A stretch of 64,000 bases of DNA from Verrucomicrobiota bacterium (GTDB taxonomy: Bacteria > Verrucomicrobiota > Verrucomicrobiia > Limisphaerales > UBA9464). A program made the position numbers and the translations under genes. The stretch lies in the NCBI GenBank assembly GCA_016871805.1, contig VHCG01000016.1, positions 1 through 64,000 on the forward strand, given 5' to 3'. This document shows positions 16,661-26,237 of the stretch, one piece after another. Positions within the stretch are counted from its first letter, which is position 1. The number at the start of each line of letters is the position of its first letter. The notes under the pieces are model-generated. The model was not told where the DNA came from. It made no database searches and worked only from the letters and a program-made list of their open reading frames with translations.

Positions 16661-18979
16661 GTGCCCTCCTCACCGATCCAGATCGTCCTCACGGGCAATC
16701 CAAACTGCGGCAAGACCACCCTGTTCAACGCCCTTACCGGACTGCGGGCCAAGGTCGGCAACTACGCCGGAGTCACCGTCGAACGCAAGGAGGGCGCACT
16801 CCTGGAAGCCGACCCGAACCATCCGGTGACGGTCCTCGACCTTCCCGGGACCTACAGCCTCAGCCCACAGTCCCTCGACGAGCAGATCGCACGGGACGTG
16901 CTGTTCCATCGCCTCCCCGAGGTGGCCCCGCCGGATCTGGTCGTGGTGGTGGTCGACGCCTCGAATCTCCAAAGAAACCTCTACTACGCGACGCAGGTCA
17001 TCGAGCTCGGTCATCCGACGGTGCTGGCGTTGAACATGGTCGACGTCGCCTCGGAGAATGGACTGGAGATCGACCAGAAGGGCCTTTCGGCGGCGCTTGG
17101 GGTGCCGGTGTTCCCGCTCGTGGCCAGCCAGGGGGAGGGCGTCGAAAATTTCCGACGTGCGCTGCGAGAATTTGCCGCCCGCCCGGGGACCAAGACGGTG
17201 ATCCCGCGGGAATTCAATGAGCTTCCGGAGACCTTTGGCCGGGAGGCCCAGGCTCTGGAGCGACAGCTCGAGACCCTGTTCCCCAACCGACAACGTCTGG
17301 CCGCCGCCGAAGCCCTGCTGCTGCTGAGCGACGACCAGGTCCTCCAGAGCCATCAAGGACTCTACCCAACCCCGGTGGTCGAGACCGTCACCGCGGCGCG
17401 ACAGCGGCTTGAACAGGCCGGGGTGGACTGGCGCAGCGCGGCCATCGAAGCCCGCTATGCCCGGGTCTTCGCCATCGCCGAACACGTCACCACCCAGACG
17501 GTCTCCAACGAGGAATCGGTTTCGGACCGGCTCGACCGGATTCTGACCCACCGGATCTGGGGCCTCGCCCTCTTCGTCGCGCTCATGGCCCTGATGTTCC
17601 AGGGCATCTTCACCCTGGCGGCGATCCCGATGGACCTGATCGAACAGGGGGTGGAAGGACTCGCGGGTCGGGTCGGCTCGGTGCTCGGGCCCGGGGACCT
17701 CCAGGACCTTATCTCCGTCGGCATGATCCAGGGGGTCGGAGCGGTCGTGGTCTTCCTGCCCCAGATCTGCCTGCTCTTCCTGTTCATCGCCCTGCTCGAG
17801 GACACCGGCTACATGTCACGGGCGGCGTTCCTGATGGACCGGTTGATGTCGCGGGGCGGTCTCCACGGGAAGAGCTTCATCCCCATGCTCTCCTCCTTCG
17901 CCTGCGCCATCCCAGGGATCATGGCGACACGGACGATTGAGAGCCGGCGCGATCGGCTGGTGACCATCCTCGTCGCTCCGCTGATGAGCTGTTCGGCCCG
18001 TCTGCCCGTCTACACGGTCCTGATCGCGGCCTGCATCCCCAACACCCGCTACCTGGGCTGGATCGGGCTGCCCGGCCTGACCCTGCTGGCGATGTACCTG
18101 CTTGGCATCGTCGGGGCGCTCGGGATGGCCTGGCTGTTCCGTCGGACCCTCGTGAAAGGGGAACCTCCCCCGCTGATCCTGGAGCTCCCTCCCTACAAGC
18201 GACCCGTTCTCAAGGTGCTGGTCCATCACATGTGGGACCGATCGAAGTTGTTCCTGCGGCGGGCCGGGACGGTGATCCTCGGGATCAACATCCTCCTCTG
18301 GTTCCTGTCGACCTACCCGAAGGACCCCTCCATCGCCGAGAAGGCCCAGGAAACACTCGCCGCCACGGCCCGGGACAAGGCACCTGCGGGCACTTTCCAG
18401 CCTGGGGCGACGCCATCCGCGATCCTGGAGCGGATCCGAACCCTGCAGGACCCGAAGGCCAGCACCGAGACGCCCGTGGATCTGACGGAATTCCTGAAGT
18501 CCTGGCCCGGGATCGAGACCGCCAGCGCCCAGGAGGTATCAGGGGCGGAGCTCCGACATAGCTTCGCCGGACGGTTGGGACGGGCCATCGAACCATTGAT
18601 CCGTCCGCTGGGCTTCGACTGGAAGATCGGCATCGGCCTGGTGGCCTCGTTCGCCGCGCGGGAGGTCTTCGTGAGCACCATGTCGGTTGTCTACAACGTG
18701 GACGGCTATGACGAATCGGAGGAATCCACCGCGAGTCTGGCCGAGACCCTCCGCCAGCAGACCCGACCGGACGGGTCTCGGATCTACACCCCGCTGACCG
18801 GGATCACCCTCATGGTGTTCTACGTATTCGCCATGCAATGCGTCAGCACGGTGGCGGTCGTGCGCCGCGAGACCAACGGCTGGGGGTGGCCCCTCTTCCA
18901 GATCGCCTACATGACCGGCCTCGCCTGGATGCTCGCGCTCGTCGTCCATCAGGTCGGACGGCTGCTGGGATTGGAGTGA
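16661..18979 (+). CDS. feoB: ferrous iron transport protein B
   Basis: 772 residues from a GTG start. The N-terminal G domain has G1 GNPNCGKTT, G2 region VGNYAGVTVER, G3 DLPGTYSL and G4 NMVD. A helical spacer follows, then two Gate-type membrane blocks (RIWGLALFVALMALMF; AAFLMDRLMSRGGLHGKSFI; SCSARLPVYTVLI) and a final set ending MAWLFRR and the C-terminal helices. The length agrees with FeoB. An insertion of about 90 residues lies between membrane segments near residues 555-640. It imports Fe(II) across the inner membrane. Confidence 0.96.
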   Translation: MPSSPIQIVLTGNPNCGKTTLFNALTGLRAKVGNYAGVTVERKEGALLEADPNHPVTVLDLPGTYSLSPQSLDEQIARDVLFHRLPEVAPPDLVVVVVDASNLQRNLYYATQVIELGHPTVLALNMVDVASENGLEIDQKGLSAALGVPVFPLVASQGEGVENFRRALREFAARPGTKTVIPREFNELPETFGREAQALERQLETLFPNRQRLAAAEALLLLSDDQVLQSHQGLYPTPVVETVTAARQRLEQAGVDWRSAAIEARYARVFAIAEHVTTQTVSNEESVSDRLDRILTHRIWGLALFVALMALMFQGIFTLAAIPMDLIEQGVEGLAGRVGSVLGPGDLQDLISVGMIQGVGAVVVFLPQICLLFLFIALLEDTGYMSRAAFLMDRLMSRGGLHGKSFIPMLSSFACAIPGIMATRTIESRRDRLVTILVAPLMSCSARLPVYTVLIAACIPNTRYLGWIGLPGLTLLAMYLLGIVGALGMAWLFRRTLVKGEPPPLILELPPYKRPVLKVLVHHMWDRSKLFLRRAGTVILGINILLWFLSTYPKDPSIAEKAQETLAATARDKAPAGTFQPGATPSAILERIRTLQDPKASTETPVDLTEFLKSWPGIETASAQEVSGAELRHSFAGRLGRAIEPLIRPLGFDWKIGIGLVASFAAREVFVSTMSVVYNVDGYDESEESTASLAETLRQQTRPDGSRIYTPLTGITLMVFYVFAMQCVSTVAVVRRETNGWGWPLFQIAYMTGLAWMLALVVHQVGRLLGLE

Positions 18980-19216
18980 AAGCTCCGGGATGAATTCCGG
19001 CCTACCCGCGCCGGGGGACATCCGTCATCCAATTGGCGACCGTCACGCACAACAGCTCGAGGACACGGTGAGTTGAGGACCTGTCGAGCTCGCCAAGGGT
19101 CCTCAAATACGGAAGTCGCGCCACGGCAACTGGATGAACTTTCTTAAAAGCGACCATGGCATCAAAGTTGATTGATTGGGTACATCTAATTATTAACATA
19201 GAGTGGCAATTTCAAG

Positions 19217-21268
19217 GTGAAGAACAGGTATCGCGCAGACATTGATGGACTGCGGGCTCTCGCAGTGAGCTCGGTGGTATTGTTCCATGCCGAAATCCCA
19301 GGCTTCAAAGGAGGTTTCATCGGGGTAGACATTTTTTTTGTGATTTCGGGTTTCTTGATTACATCGATCATTAGTTGGGATCTCAAACGCGGTGAATTCT
19401 CAATTGCCGATTTCTACGAACGAAGAATCAAGCGCATATTTCCGGCATTCTTCGCGATGCTGATCGGAGTCACGCTCGTAGGGCTGTTGTTGCAAGACGC
19501 AGTCGACCTATCACGGTTGGGTTGGAATGCGACCGCCGCCACACTCTTTATCTCGAATTTTGCGTTCTGGTTTGAAATCGGTTATTTCGCTCCCTCCGCG
19601 GAGAAGAATCCGCTTCTCCACACGTGGTCACTTTCCGTCGAAGAACAGTTCTACGTCTTCTTTCCATTGTTTATGGCGCTTTTTTCCTCCCGGGCGCCAA
19701 AGGCTCTGAAGCCTTGTTTGGTTGCAGGCTCGGCCATTTCTCTTATCGCGGGAGGCTGGGGTGCATTCCACTTTCCTGGCGCCACGTTCTATCTGCTGCC
19801 AACTCGAGCGTGGGAGCTGGCTGTCGGCTCATTGCTTGCGCTCGGTATTGCAGCTCCTCCTAGAACCAGCAAGCAGGCATCATTGGCATCGGTTTTTGGA
19901 ATATTGCTTATTGCGGGCTCCGTCCAGATCTACTCAAAGCGAACTCCGTTCCCTGGGCTTATGGCTCTGCCGCCGGTCCTCGGTACGGCATTGCTAATCT
20001 GGAGCGGAATGCTGAACCACAACACCTGGTGTCGGAGATTGCTGTCGTGGCGTCCGGTCGTTTTCGTCGGTCTCATCTCATACTCGCTCTATCTCTGGCA
20101 TTGGCCGATTATTGCGTTTTGGAAGTATGTGGCATTCAGACCCATGGAATGGTTGGACTCTCTGTCTATTATTATTGTTTCACTCATGCTCGGCGTTGTG
20201 TCATGGCGTTTCGTAGAGCGGCCCTTCCGAGGTGAAGGCGGCATTGTGCATGAACGACGCACAGTCTTTATGATCGGCGGAGTTGGGATATTTATGGCCG
20301 TGATCATAGGGCTTTCCGTATGGGGATCGGGCGGTATCCCTTGGCGTTTCGACAACGCCGCTCCATATACTGCAATCGTAAAAAGGGCGCGCGACAACAC
20401 GTGGTGGATCCAATACGCCAATTGGGAGGCTAAGAACGAATCGATGGGGGCCGCCCAACTAGCCCAGCCGCCAGTCGTAGGTTCACCCGGCGTCCAACCC
20501 ACATTTGCACTCATTGGTGATTCCCACGCTCAGGCTATGATTCCAGCGATTGAACTCCAAGCGCTGAGGGTTGGGCAATCAGGCTACATTATCACCCGAG
20601 GCGGAACCCCTCCACTTCTGGACATAAATGTAAAACAGATTCCTCTCGGCGATGATGGCTTTGACGAAGCTCGGTACCATAATCGTTTGATCGAGTTCCT
20701 AAGAGAAAGACCCGAGTTGAAAACTATTATTTTAGTCGGAAGGTGGCCGACGTACATCCGTGACCACTATGTTGAACGGGGTGAAGAGCAGCTTTGCCTT
20801 GAACTCACGGAAGAAACCCAGACCGCCTCTGATATTTCAACTCGGTCCGCCATGGTCGAACGGGGTCTTGACCGCATGGTTGAGCGCCTCATCGGTATGA
20901 ACCGAAATGTCATTCTTGTAGGCTGTGTTCCTGAAGTGGGATTTGACGTGCCAACTGCGTTTAGTATTTCCCGCAGATTGCCATGGATACTGGATTTGAA
21001 GAGGGTCGTCCCAACAAAGGCGGACTACGAACGCCGGCAACTCGAGTCCAATCTACTGCTTTCTCGTATCTCTAACCGATACCACGTAGATCTCATTGGG
21101 TCCGACTCCAGCATGTGGGATTCCAATGGAAGAGCGTTGGTGTTGATCGATGGAGAACTCCTCTACCGGGACGATGATCACCTGTCACAAGCCGGAGCCC
21201 TTCATTTTGCCCATCGTTTTGATGGAGTCTTCGATCAGTTAGGGCGTGTTGGGAGAGATTCCCGTTGA
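19217..21268 (+). CDS. acyltransferase 3 with C-terminal SGNH domain (OafA-like)
   Basis: 683 residues from a GTG start. The N-terminal half is the acyltransferase-3 membrane domain: YRADIDGLRALAV, GFIGVDIFFVISGFL, FYERRIKRIFPAFF, and LLHTWSLSVEEQFYVFFPLF, with about ten membrane segments. From residue about 430 there is an SGNH-hydrolase domain: FALIGDSHAQAM (nucleophile block) and DDDHLSQAGALHF (Asp-x-x-His block). Such proteins O-acetylate surface polysaccharide or peptidoglycan. The gene is AT-richer than its neighbours, a sign of acquisition. The 240 bases before it hold no supported gene. A weak TTGATT/TATTAA pair lies near 19160-19195. Confidence 0.92.
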   Translation: MKNRYRADIDGLRALAVSSVVLFHAEIPGFKGGFIGVDIFFVISGFLITSIISWDLKRGEFSIADFYERRIKRIFPAFFAMLIGVTLVGLLLQDAVDLSRLGWNATAATLFISNFAFWFEIGYFAPSAEKNPLLHTWSLSVEEQFYVFFPLFMALFSSRAPKALKPCLVAGSAISLIAGGWGAFHFPGATFYLLPTRAWELAVGSLLALGIAAPPRTSKQASLASVFGILLIAGSVQIYSKRTPFPGLMALPPVLGTALLIWSGMLNHNTWCRRLLSWRPVVFVGLISYSLYLWHWPIIAFWKYVAFRPMEWLDSLSIIIVSLMLGVVSWRFVERPFRGEGGIVHERRTVFMIGGVGIFMAVIIGLSVWGSGGIPWRFDNAAPYTAIVKRARDNTWWIQYANWEAKNESMGAAQLAQPPVVGSPGVQPTFALIGDSHAQAMIPAIELQALRVGQSGYIITRGGTPPLLDINVKQIPLGDDGFDEARYHNRLIEFLRERPELKTIILVGRWPTYIRDHYVERGEEQLCLELTEETQTASDISTRSAMVERGLDRMVERLIGMNRNVILVGCVPEVGFDVPTAFSISRRLPWILDLKRVVPTKADYERRQLESNLLLSRISNRYHVDLIGSDSSMWDSNGRALVLIDGELLYRDDDHLSQAGALHFAHRFDGVFDQLGRVGRDSR

Positions 21269-21391
21269 AGCCTTGGCTCCCTGCAGATGGATCCTGCGGA
21301 TGCCATTCAGGTTCTTGGCGAAAACACCAATAGGCCCCGGCGGAAATCCCACCTCGCAGCACGGATCCTGTTCCGAAAGGAGGCAGGTTGC

Positions 21392-21529
21392 ATGAACGCC
21401 GGCGACCGTCGGCTCGCCCGGATCCTTGCCCAGAACCCGGAAGCCACGAATCGGCTGATCCAACAGCCGGCTATTCGATCCGACACCACGGGCGCCGCAT
21501 CCAAAATCCCCAAACAAACATCAGTTTGA
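21392..21529 (+). CDS. putative 45-aa protein with a strong ribosome-binding site
   Basis: ATG 21392 follows AGGAGG (21378-21383) at 8 bases, the best SD in this gap. The product begins MNAGDRRLARILAQNPEATN and continues with LIQQPAIRSDTT to a TGA. No homologue is recognised. The remainder of 21269-21672 holds nothing else I can support. Confidence 0.3.
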   Translation: MNAGDRRLARILAQNPEATNRLIQQPAIRSDTTGAASKIPKQTSV

Positions 21530-21672
21530 CCAAGACCTGGGACTGGTGGCGGGGTGACGCGATGACCTGAATCCCGCGATGGGGCGGGACGTCGAAGACG
21601 GCCCTGATCCGGGATTGGCGCTTCCCACCCCGAAAGGGATTTACCTAACCTGACGTTTTCCACGTCTCATTC

Positions 21673-24600
21673 ATGAACCGAGTCCTCCCACTTTCCGCCC
21701 TCATTGCGGGCTGCCTGATCCAGCAGGGTCTGGCCGCGGCACCGCAGAGCCTCGACCTCAATCCCGGCAGCCACATCGCACTGGTTGGCAGCGCCCTGGC
21801 CGACCGGATGCAGCACGACGGCCATTTCGAGACCCTGCTCTATGCGCAGTTCCCGAAACAGAACATCGTCGTCCGCAATCTCGCCGTCTCCGGCGATGAA
21901 GTTGCGATCCGCCACCGCTCCGAGAACTTCGGGAGCCCCGACGAGTGGCTGAAGAAGGTCGGAGCCGACGTGATCCTGGCCTTCTTCGGGTTCAACGAAT
22001 CCTTCAAGGGCCCCGAGGGCGTGGCGGCATTCAAGACGAACCTCGACCGCTGGGTGAAGGAGACCCAGGCCAAGAACTACTCCGGCAAGGGCGGACCACG
22101 GCTTGTGCTGGTGTCTCCGGTCGGCGCCGAACGCCACAAAGACCCCAACTTCCCGGACCCAGCCCCGCTCAACGCCAACCTGAAGCTGTACACTGAGGCG
22201 ATGGCCGAGGTGGCGAAGGCGAACGACGTCCAGTTCGTCGACCTGTTCGACCCCTCCCGCAAGCTCTACGCGGATGCCGCTAAGAAGGGGCAATCCCTTA
22301 CCATCAACGGATTTCTACTCAGCGACGCGGGTGATCGGGCGATCGCCCCCGTCCTGTTCCAGTCGTTGTTCGGAAAGACCGCGCCGGGCGGCAATCGGGA
22401 ACGTCTCCGGGCCGCGATCAATGAGAAGAATGCCCAGTGGCACGCCCGGTATCGGACGGTCGACGGCTACAATGTCTACGGCGGACGTTCCGCCCTCGCC
22501 TACCAGGCCGAAAAGGGAGCGTTCATCTCGGATCGCAACGCGCCCTCACCCTATATCTCCAACTACAAGGTCATGCAGGAGGAGATGAGCGTCCGCGACA
22601 CCCTGACGGCCAACCGCGACAAACGCGTCTGGGGTGTGGCGCAGGGCGAGAACCCGGAGATCGACGACTCCAACCTGCCGAAGGTCACCCCGGTGCCCAG
22701 CAACAAACCGGGCTCCAACCCGGACGGCTCCTACACCTTCCTCACCGGCGAAGGCGCCATCGAGAAGATGTCCCTCCACAAGGGGATGAAGATCAACCTG
22801 TTCGCCAGCGAGGAACAGTTCCCCGAGCTGGCCAACCCGGTGCAGATGGCCTGGGACACCAAGAACCGTCTCTGGATCGCGGCCTGGCCCAACTACCCGG
22901 AGCGCCGCCCGGAATCCAAGGTGGGTGACAGCCTGATCGTCCTCGAGGACACCGATGGCGACGGCAAGGCCGACAAATCGACCACCTTCATCGGAGACCT
23001 GAACTGCCCCACCGGATTCCAGTTCTACAAGGACGGCGTCCTGATCGTCCAGGCGCCCGACATCTGGTTCGTCCGCGACACCGACGGCGACGGCAAGGCC
23101 GACTGGAAGGAGCGCGTGCTGATGGGACTCGACTCTGCCGATTCCCACCACACTGCCAACGCCGTATGTCTCGACCCGGGCGGCTCCATCTACCTGAGCG
23201 ACGGTGTCTTCCACCGCACCCAGATCGAGACTGCCAAGGGACCGCTCCGCAACGACGATGCCGGCATCTTCCGGTTCGATCCACGCACCGGCAGTCTGGA
23301 GACCTACATCGCCTACGGCTTCGCCAACCCGCACGGCAAGGTGTTTGACTACTGGGGCAACGACCTCGTCACGGACGCCACCGGCAACAACACCTACTTC
23401 GCGCCGGCGTTCAGCGGCCACATCGACTACCCCGCAAAGCACTCCGGGATGAACCAGTTCTGGGATCGGCCCTCCCGGCCCTGCCCCGGCACCGGAATCA
23501 TCTCCAGCCGACACTTCCCCGAGTCGATGCAGGGGAATTTCCTGAACCTGAACGTCATCAGCTTCCTGGGCATCTACAACGTGAAGGTCACCGAGGACGG
23601 TTCCGGACTGAAGGGAGAGACCCTGCCCGACCTGGTCTCCTCGACCGACCCGAACTTCCGGCCGATCGCCGTGTCCATCGGACCGGACGGCGCCATCTAC
23701 TTTGCCGACTGGCACAAGCCCCTGATTGGCCACATGCAGCACCATCTGCGGGATCCGAACCGCGACGACACCCACGGACGCGTCTACCGGATCACCTATG
23801 ACGGGCGCCCGCTCCTCAAGCCCAAGAAGATCGACGGCCAGTCGATCGAGGCGCTGCTCGAACTCCTCAAGGAGCCTGAGAACGGCACACGGGAACTCGC
23901 CAAGATCGAACTCGGTGAACGTGATTCCGCCAAGGTCGTGGCCGCCGTGAAACGATGGGTGCAGAAGCTCGACCCCAAGGATCCGGCCTATCAACACCAC
24001 GTCACGGAGGCCCTCTGGGTCCATCAGTGGCACAACATTGTGGACGTCGACCTCCTGGATCGGGTGCTGAAGTCGCCTGAACCTCGGGCCCGCGCCGCCG
24101 CAGCGCGTGTCCTGTGCTATTGGCGCGACCGCGTCCTAGGAGCCCTGACGCGCTTCGCGCAGCTCGCCGAGGACCCGGCGCCCCGGGTCCGGCTCGAGGC
24201 GGTCCGTGCCGCCAGCTTCTACCGGGATGCAGAGGCCATTCTGGCCACGGATGTCGCCCTCGCCATCCTGAAGAACCCCACCGACTACTATCTCGACTAC
24301 TGCCTGCGCGAGACCCTGCGCCAGCTCCAGCCGTGGTGGCGGAAGGCCATCTCCGAGGGCAAGCCGGTCGCGGCGAACAACCCCGCCGGAATCAAGTATC
24401 TCATCAAGGGCGTGAGCACGGCGGACCTTTCCAAGCTCTCCCCCACCGCCGACGTGCTGGAGGCGATCATCCTCCGTACGGACGCCACCGACACCGACCG
24501 CGCCAACGCGCTGACCGGTCTCGCCAAGCTCCACGGCAAGACCCGGGTCGCGGAACTCCTATCGCTCCTTGACGGCCCTGTGAAGTCGGACGCCGTCGCC

Positions 24601-26121
24601 GCTGCGAGTCTTGCCCGACAGCTGCCGCTGCAGCCGGCTGGCGATCTGAAGTCCGTAGCTCCGCAATTGGTGGTACTGAGCACCCAGGGTTCGCTCCCGG
24701 TGCTGCGCCAGGCAGCCTGGGCCAGCCGCGCGATTGCCGATGGAGGGTTTGACGGCGTTTGGGCCGAGGCCTCCAGGTCTCCGGGGGCCCTCACGGACCT
24801 GCTCCAGGGCATCCTGCTTCTGAACGACGCCGACTTCCGGGCGAAGGCCTTCGACAAGGTGAAGCCCCTGTTGGGAGACCCCGCCCAGATCGCGAGCCTC
24901 GTGAATGCCGGTGGCGGCAAGCCATCCGGTGACGGACGCTTTGTGCGCATCGAGCTACCACGCCAGGGAACCCTGACCCTGGCGGAGGTCGAGATCCTGA
25001 GCGACGGCAAGAACATCGCCAAGGGTGGCAAGGCCACGCAGTCCAGCACCTCGAACGGCGGCGACGCCTCGAAGGCGGTCGATGGCCGAACCGACGGCGC
25101 CTGGGAGCGGGGGACGCAGACCCACTCGGCCGAGGGCGAAAAGAATCCCTGGTGGGAGGTCGACCTTGGCGGTGCCCGACCGATCGACTCCATCGTGGTG
25201 TGGAACCGCACGGACGGGGACCTGGGCCGGCGTCTCGAGGGCTACACGGTGACCGTGCTGGACGGCCAACGCCGCGAGGTCTTCCAGCAGACCGGGCTTT
25301 CCGCCCCGAACCCGAAGGGGACGGTGAAAGTCGGAGGCGACCCGGCGGGGTCCCTGAAGAGGGCCGCCATCGCAGCCGCGGTCAGCATGGGCACCCAGCC
25401 GGAAGCCCTCTTCCGGATGCTCACCGCGTTCATCGAGCGCGGCGATCAGGTCCCGTCCGCCGCCCGCGCCCTCCGGATGCTGCCCCCGGTCACCCGCCCT
25501 GCGGACGTCGCCGGTCAGGCCGCCCTCGCCCTGACTCGATGGGCCCAGGGGATTCCTGCATCCGATCGGACGTCCCAGGACTTCATCGAGACACTTCAGA
25601 CGGCCAAGGACCTCGCGGGCTACCTCCCTGCCGCCCAGGCCGCGGCGGTCCGGAAGTCCCTCAAGGACCTCGGTGTCGAGGTGTTCGTGATCCGCACGGT
25701 CCGGGAGCAGATGCGCTATGACCTGCCCCGACTCGTCTTGGAACCCGGCAAACCCTTCGAGGTGATCCTCGAGAACGACGACTTCATGCCCCACAATATC
25801 GTGTTCGTGCAGCCGGGCACACGGGAGACCGTGGCCAATGCGGCATCGACCATGAAGCCCGAGCAGCTGGATGGTCAGGGCCGGGCCTACCTGCCCAGCG
25901 GCAAGGATGTGATCGCCGGCAGCCGACTTCTGGAGGCCGGTCAGCGTCAGACCCTGAAGCTGACTGCGCCCACCGCTCCGGGAGCCTACGAGTATGTCTG
26001 CACCTTCCCGGGACACTGGACCCTGATGTGGGGCACCTTGGTGGTCACGCCGGACGTCGAGGGCTACCTCGCCAAGAACCCGGTCGTGAAGCCGACAGCT
26101 CCTGCGCCAGACAAGGAATAG
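21673..26121 (+). CDS. giant secreted protein: SGNH-like, PVC-type dehydrogenase propeller, HEAT repeats, F5/8-type and azurin-like domains
   Basis: 1482 residues with a signal peptide (SALIAGCLIQQGLAAA). Domains by position: an SGNH-like segment (about 25-245; LVGSALADR, VRNLAVSGDE, FFGFNESF); a TIGR02604-like PVC membrane-bound dehydrogenase propeller (about 365-720; NPVQMAWDTKNRLWIAAWP, VLEDTDGDGKAD twice, VSIGPDGAIYFADWH); HEAT-like helices (about 725-1075); an F5/8/discoidin-like domain (about 1090-1215; GKATQSSTSNGGDASKAVDG); more helices; and a C-terminal cupredoxin (about 1335-1460). Candidate copper ligands are His1374, Cys1443, His1448 and Met1452. The last three are spaced exactly as in azurin (Cys-x4-His-x3-Met). 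No CxxCH haem motif is present. It is likely a periplasmic or outer-membrane oxidoreductase; its substrate is unknown. Confidence 0.88.
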   Translation: MNRVLPLSALIAGCLIQQGLAAAPQSLDLNPGSHIALVGSALADRMQHDGHFETLLYAQFPKQNIVVRNLAVSGDEVAIRHRSENFGSPDEWLKKVGADVILAFFGFNESFKGPEGVAAFKTNLDRWVKETQAKNYSGKGGPRLVLVSPVGAERHKDPNFPDPAPLNANLKLYTEAMAEVAKANDVQFVDLFDPSRKLYADAAKKGQSLTINGFLLSDAGDRAIAPVLFQSLFGKTAPGGNRERLRAAINEKNAQWHARYRTVDGYNVYGGRSALAYQAEKGAFISDRNAPSPYISNYKVMQEEMSVRDTLTANRDKRVWGVAQGENPEIDDSNLPKVTPVPSNKPGSNPDGSYTFLTGEGAIEKMSLHKGMKINLFASEEQFPELANPVQMAWDTKNRLWIAAWPNYPERRPESKVGDSLIVLEDTDGDGKADKSTTFIGDLNCPTGFQFYKDGVLIVQAPDIWFVRDTDGDGKADWKERVLMGLDSADSHHTANAVCLDPGGSIYLSDGVFHRTQIETAKGPLRNDDAGIFRFDPRTGSLETYIAYGFANPHGKVFDYWGNDLVTDATGNNTYFAPAFSGHIDYPAKHSGMNQFWDRPSRPCPGTGIISSRHFPESMQGNFLNLNVISFLGIYNVKVTEDGSGLKGETLPDLVSSTDPNFRPIAVSIGPDGAIYFADWHKPLIGHMQHHLRDPNRDDTHGRVYRITYDGRPLLKPKKIDGQSIEALLELLKEPENGTRELAKIELGERDSAKVVAAVKRWVQKLDPKDPAYQHHVTEALWVHQWHNIVDVDLLDRVLKSPEPRARAAAARVLCYWRDRVLGALTRFAQLAEDPAPRVRLEAVRAASFYRDAEAILATDVALAILKNPTDYYLDYCLRETLRQLQPWWRKAISEGKPVAANNPAGIKYLIKGVSTADLSKLSPTADVLEAIILRTDATDTDRANALTGLAKLHGKTRVAELLSLLDGPVKSDAVAAASLARQLPLQPAGDLKSVAPQLVVLSTQGSLPVLRQAAWASRAIADGGFDGVWAEASRSPGALTDLLQGILLLNDADFRAKAFDKVKPLLGDPAQIASLVNAGGGKPSGDGRFVRIELPRQGTLTLAEVEILSDGKNIAKGGKATQSSTSNGGDASKAVDGRTDGAWERGTQTHSAEGEKNPWWEVDLGGARPIDSIVVWNRTDGDLGRRLEGYTVTVLDGQRREVFQQTGLSAPNPKGTVKVGGDPAGSLKRAAIAAAVSMGTQPEALFRMLTAFIERGDQVPSAARALRMLPPVTRPADVAGQAALALTRWAQGIPASDRTSQDFIETLQTAKDLAGYLPAAQAAAVRKSLKDLGVEVFVIRTVREQMRYDLPRLVLEPGKPFEVILENDDFMPHNIVFVQPGTRETVANAASTMKPEQLDGQGRAYLPSGKDVIAGSRLLEAGQRQTLKLTAPTAPGAYEYVCTFPGHWTLMWGTLVVTPDVEGYLAKNPVVKPTAPAPDKE

Positions 26122-26177
26122 GGCGCCAGGCCAGAACCCGACGGGCCTCCCATCGAGGTTCGCGAAGGGTTAGTGCA

Positions 26178-26211
26178 ACGACCCTGGCAAACTTTGCTTT
26201 GCCCGGGTCGT
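26178..26211 (+). terminator. terminator-like hairpin after the giant gene
   Basis: ACGACCCTGGCAAA (26178-26191) pairs with TTTGCCCGGGTCGT (26198-26211) with one mismatch and a 6-base loop. It lies 57 bases after the stop and 27 before galE. No T-run follows. Confidence 0.5.
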
Positions 26212-26237
26212 CCTGCATTCCCTAGCCTCGCTGGACC

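Noticed and set aside
19002..19199. 65-codon minus-strand frame before the acyltransferase gene
   Set aside because: No SD, no domain, and it overlaps the only plausible promoter region of the acyltransferase.
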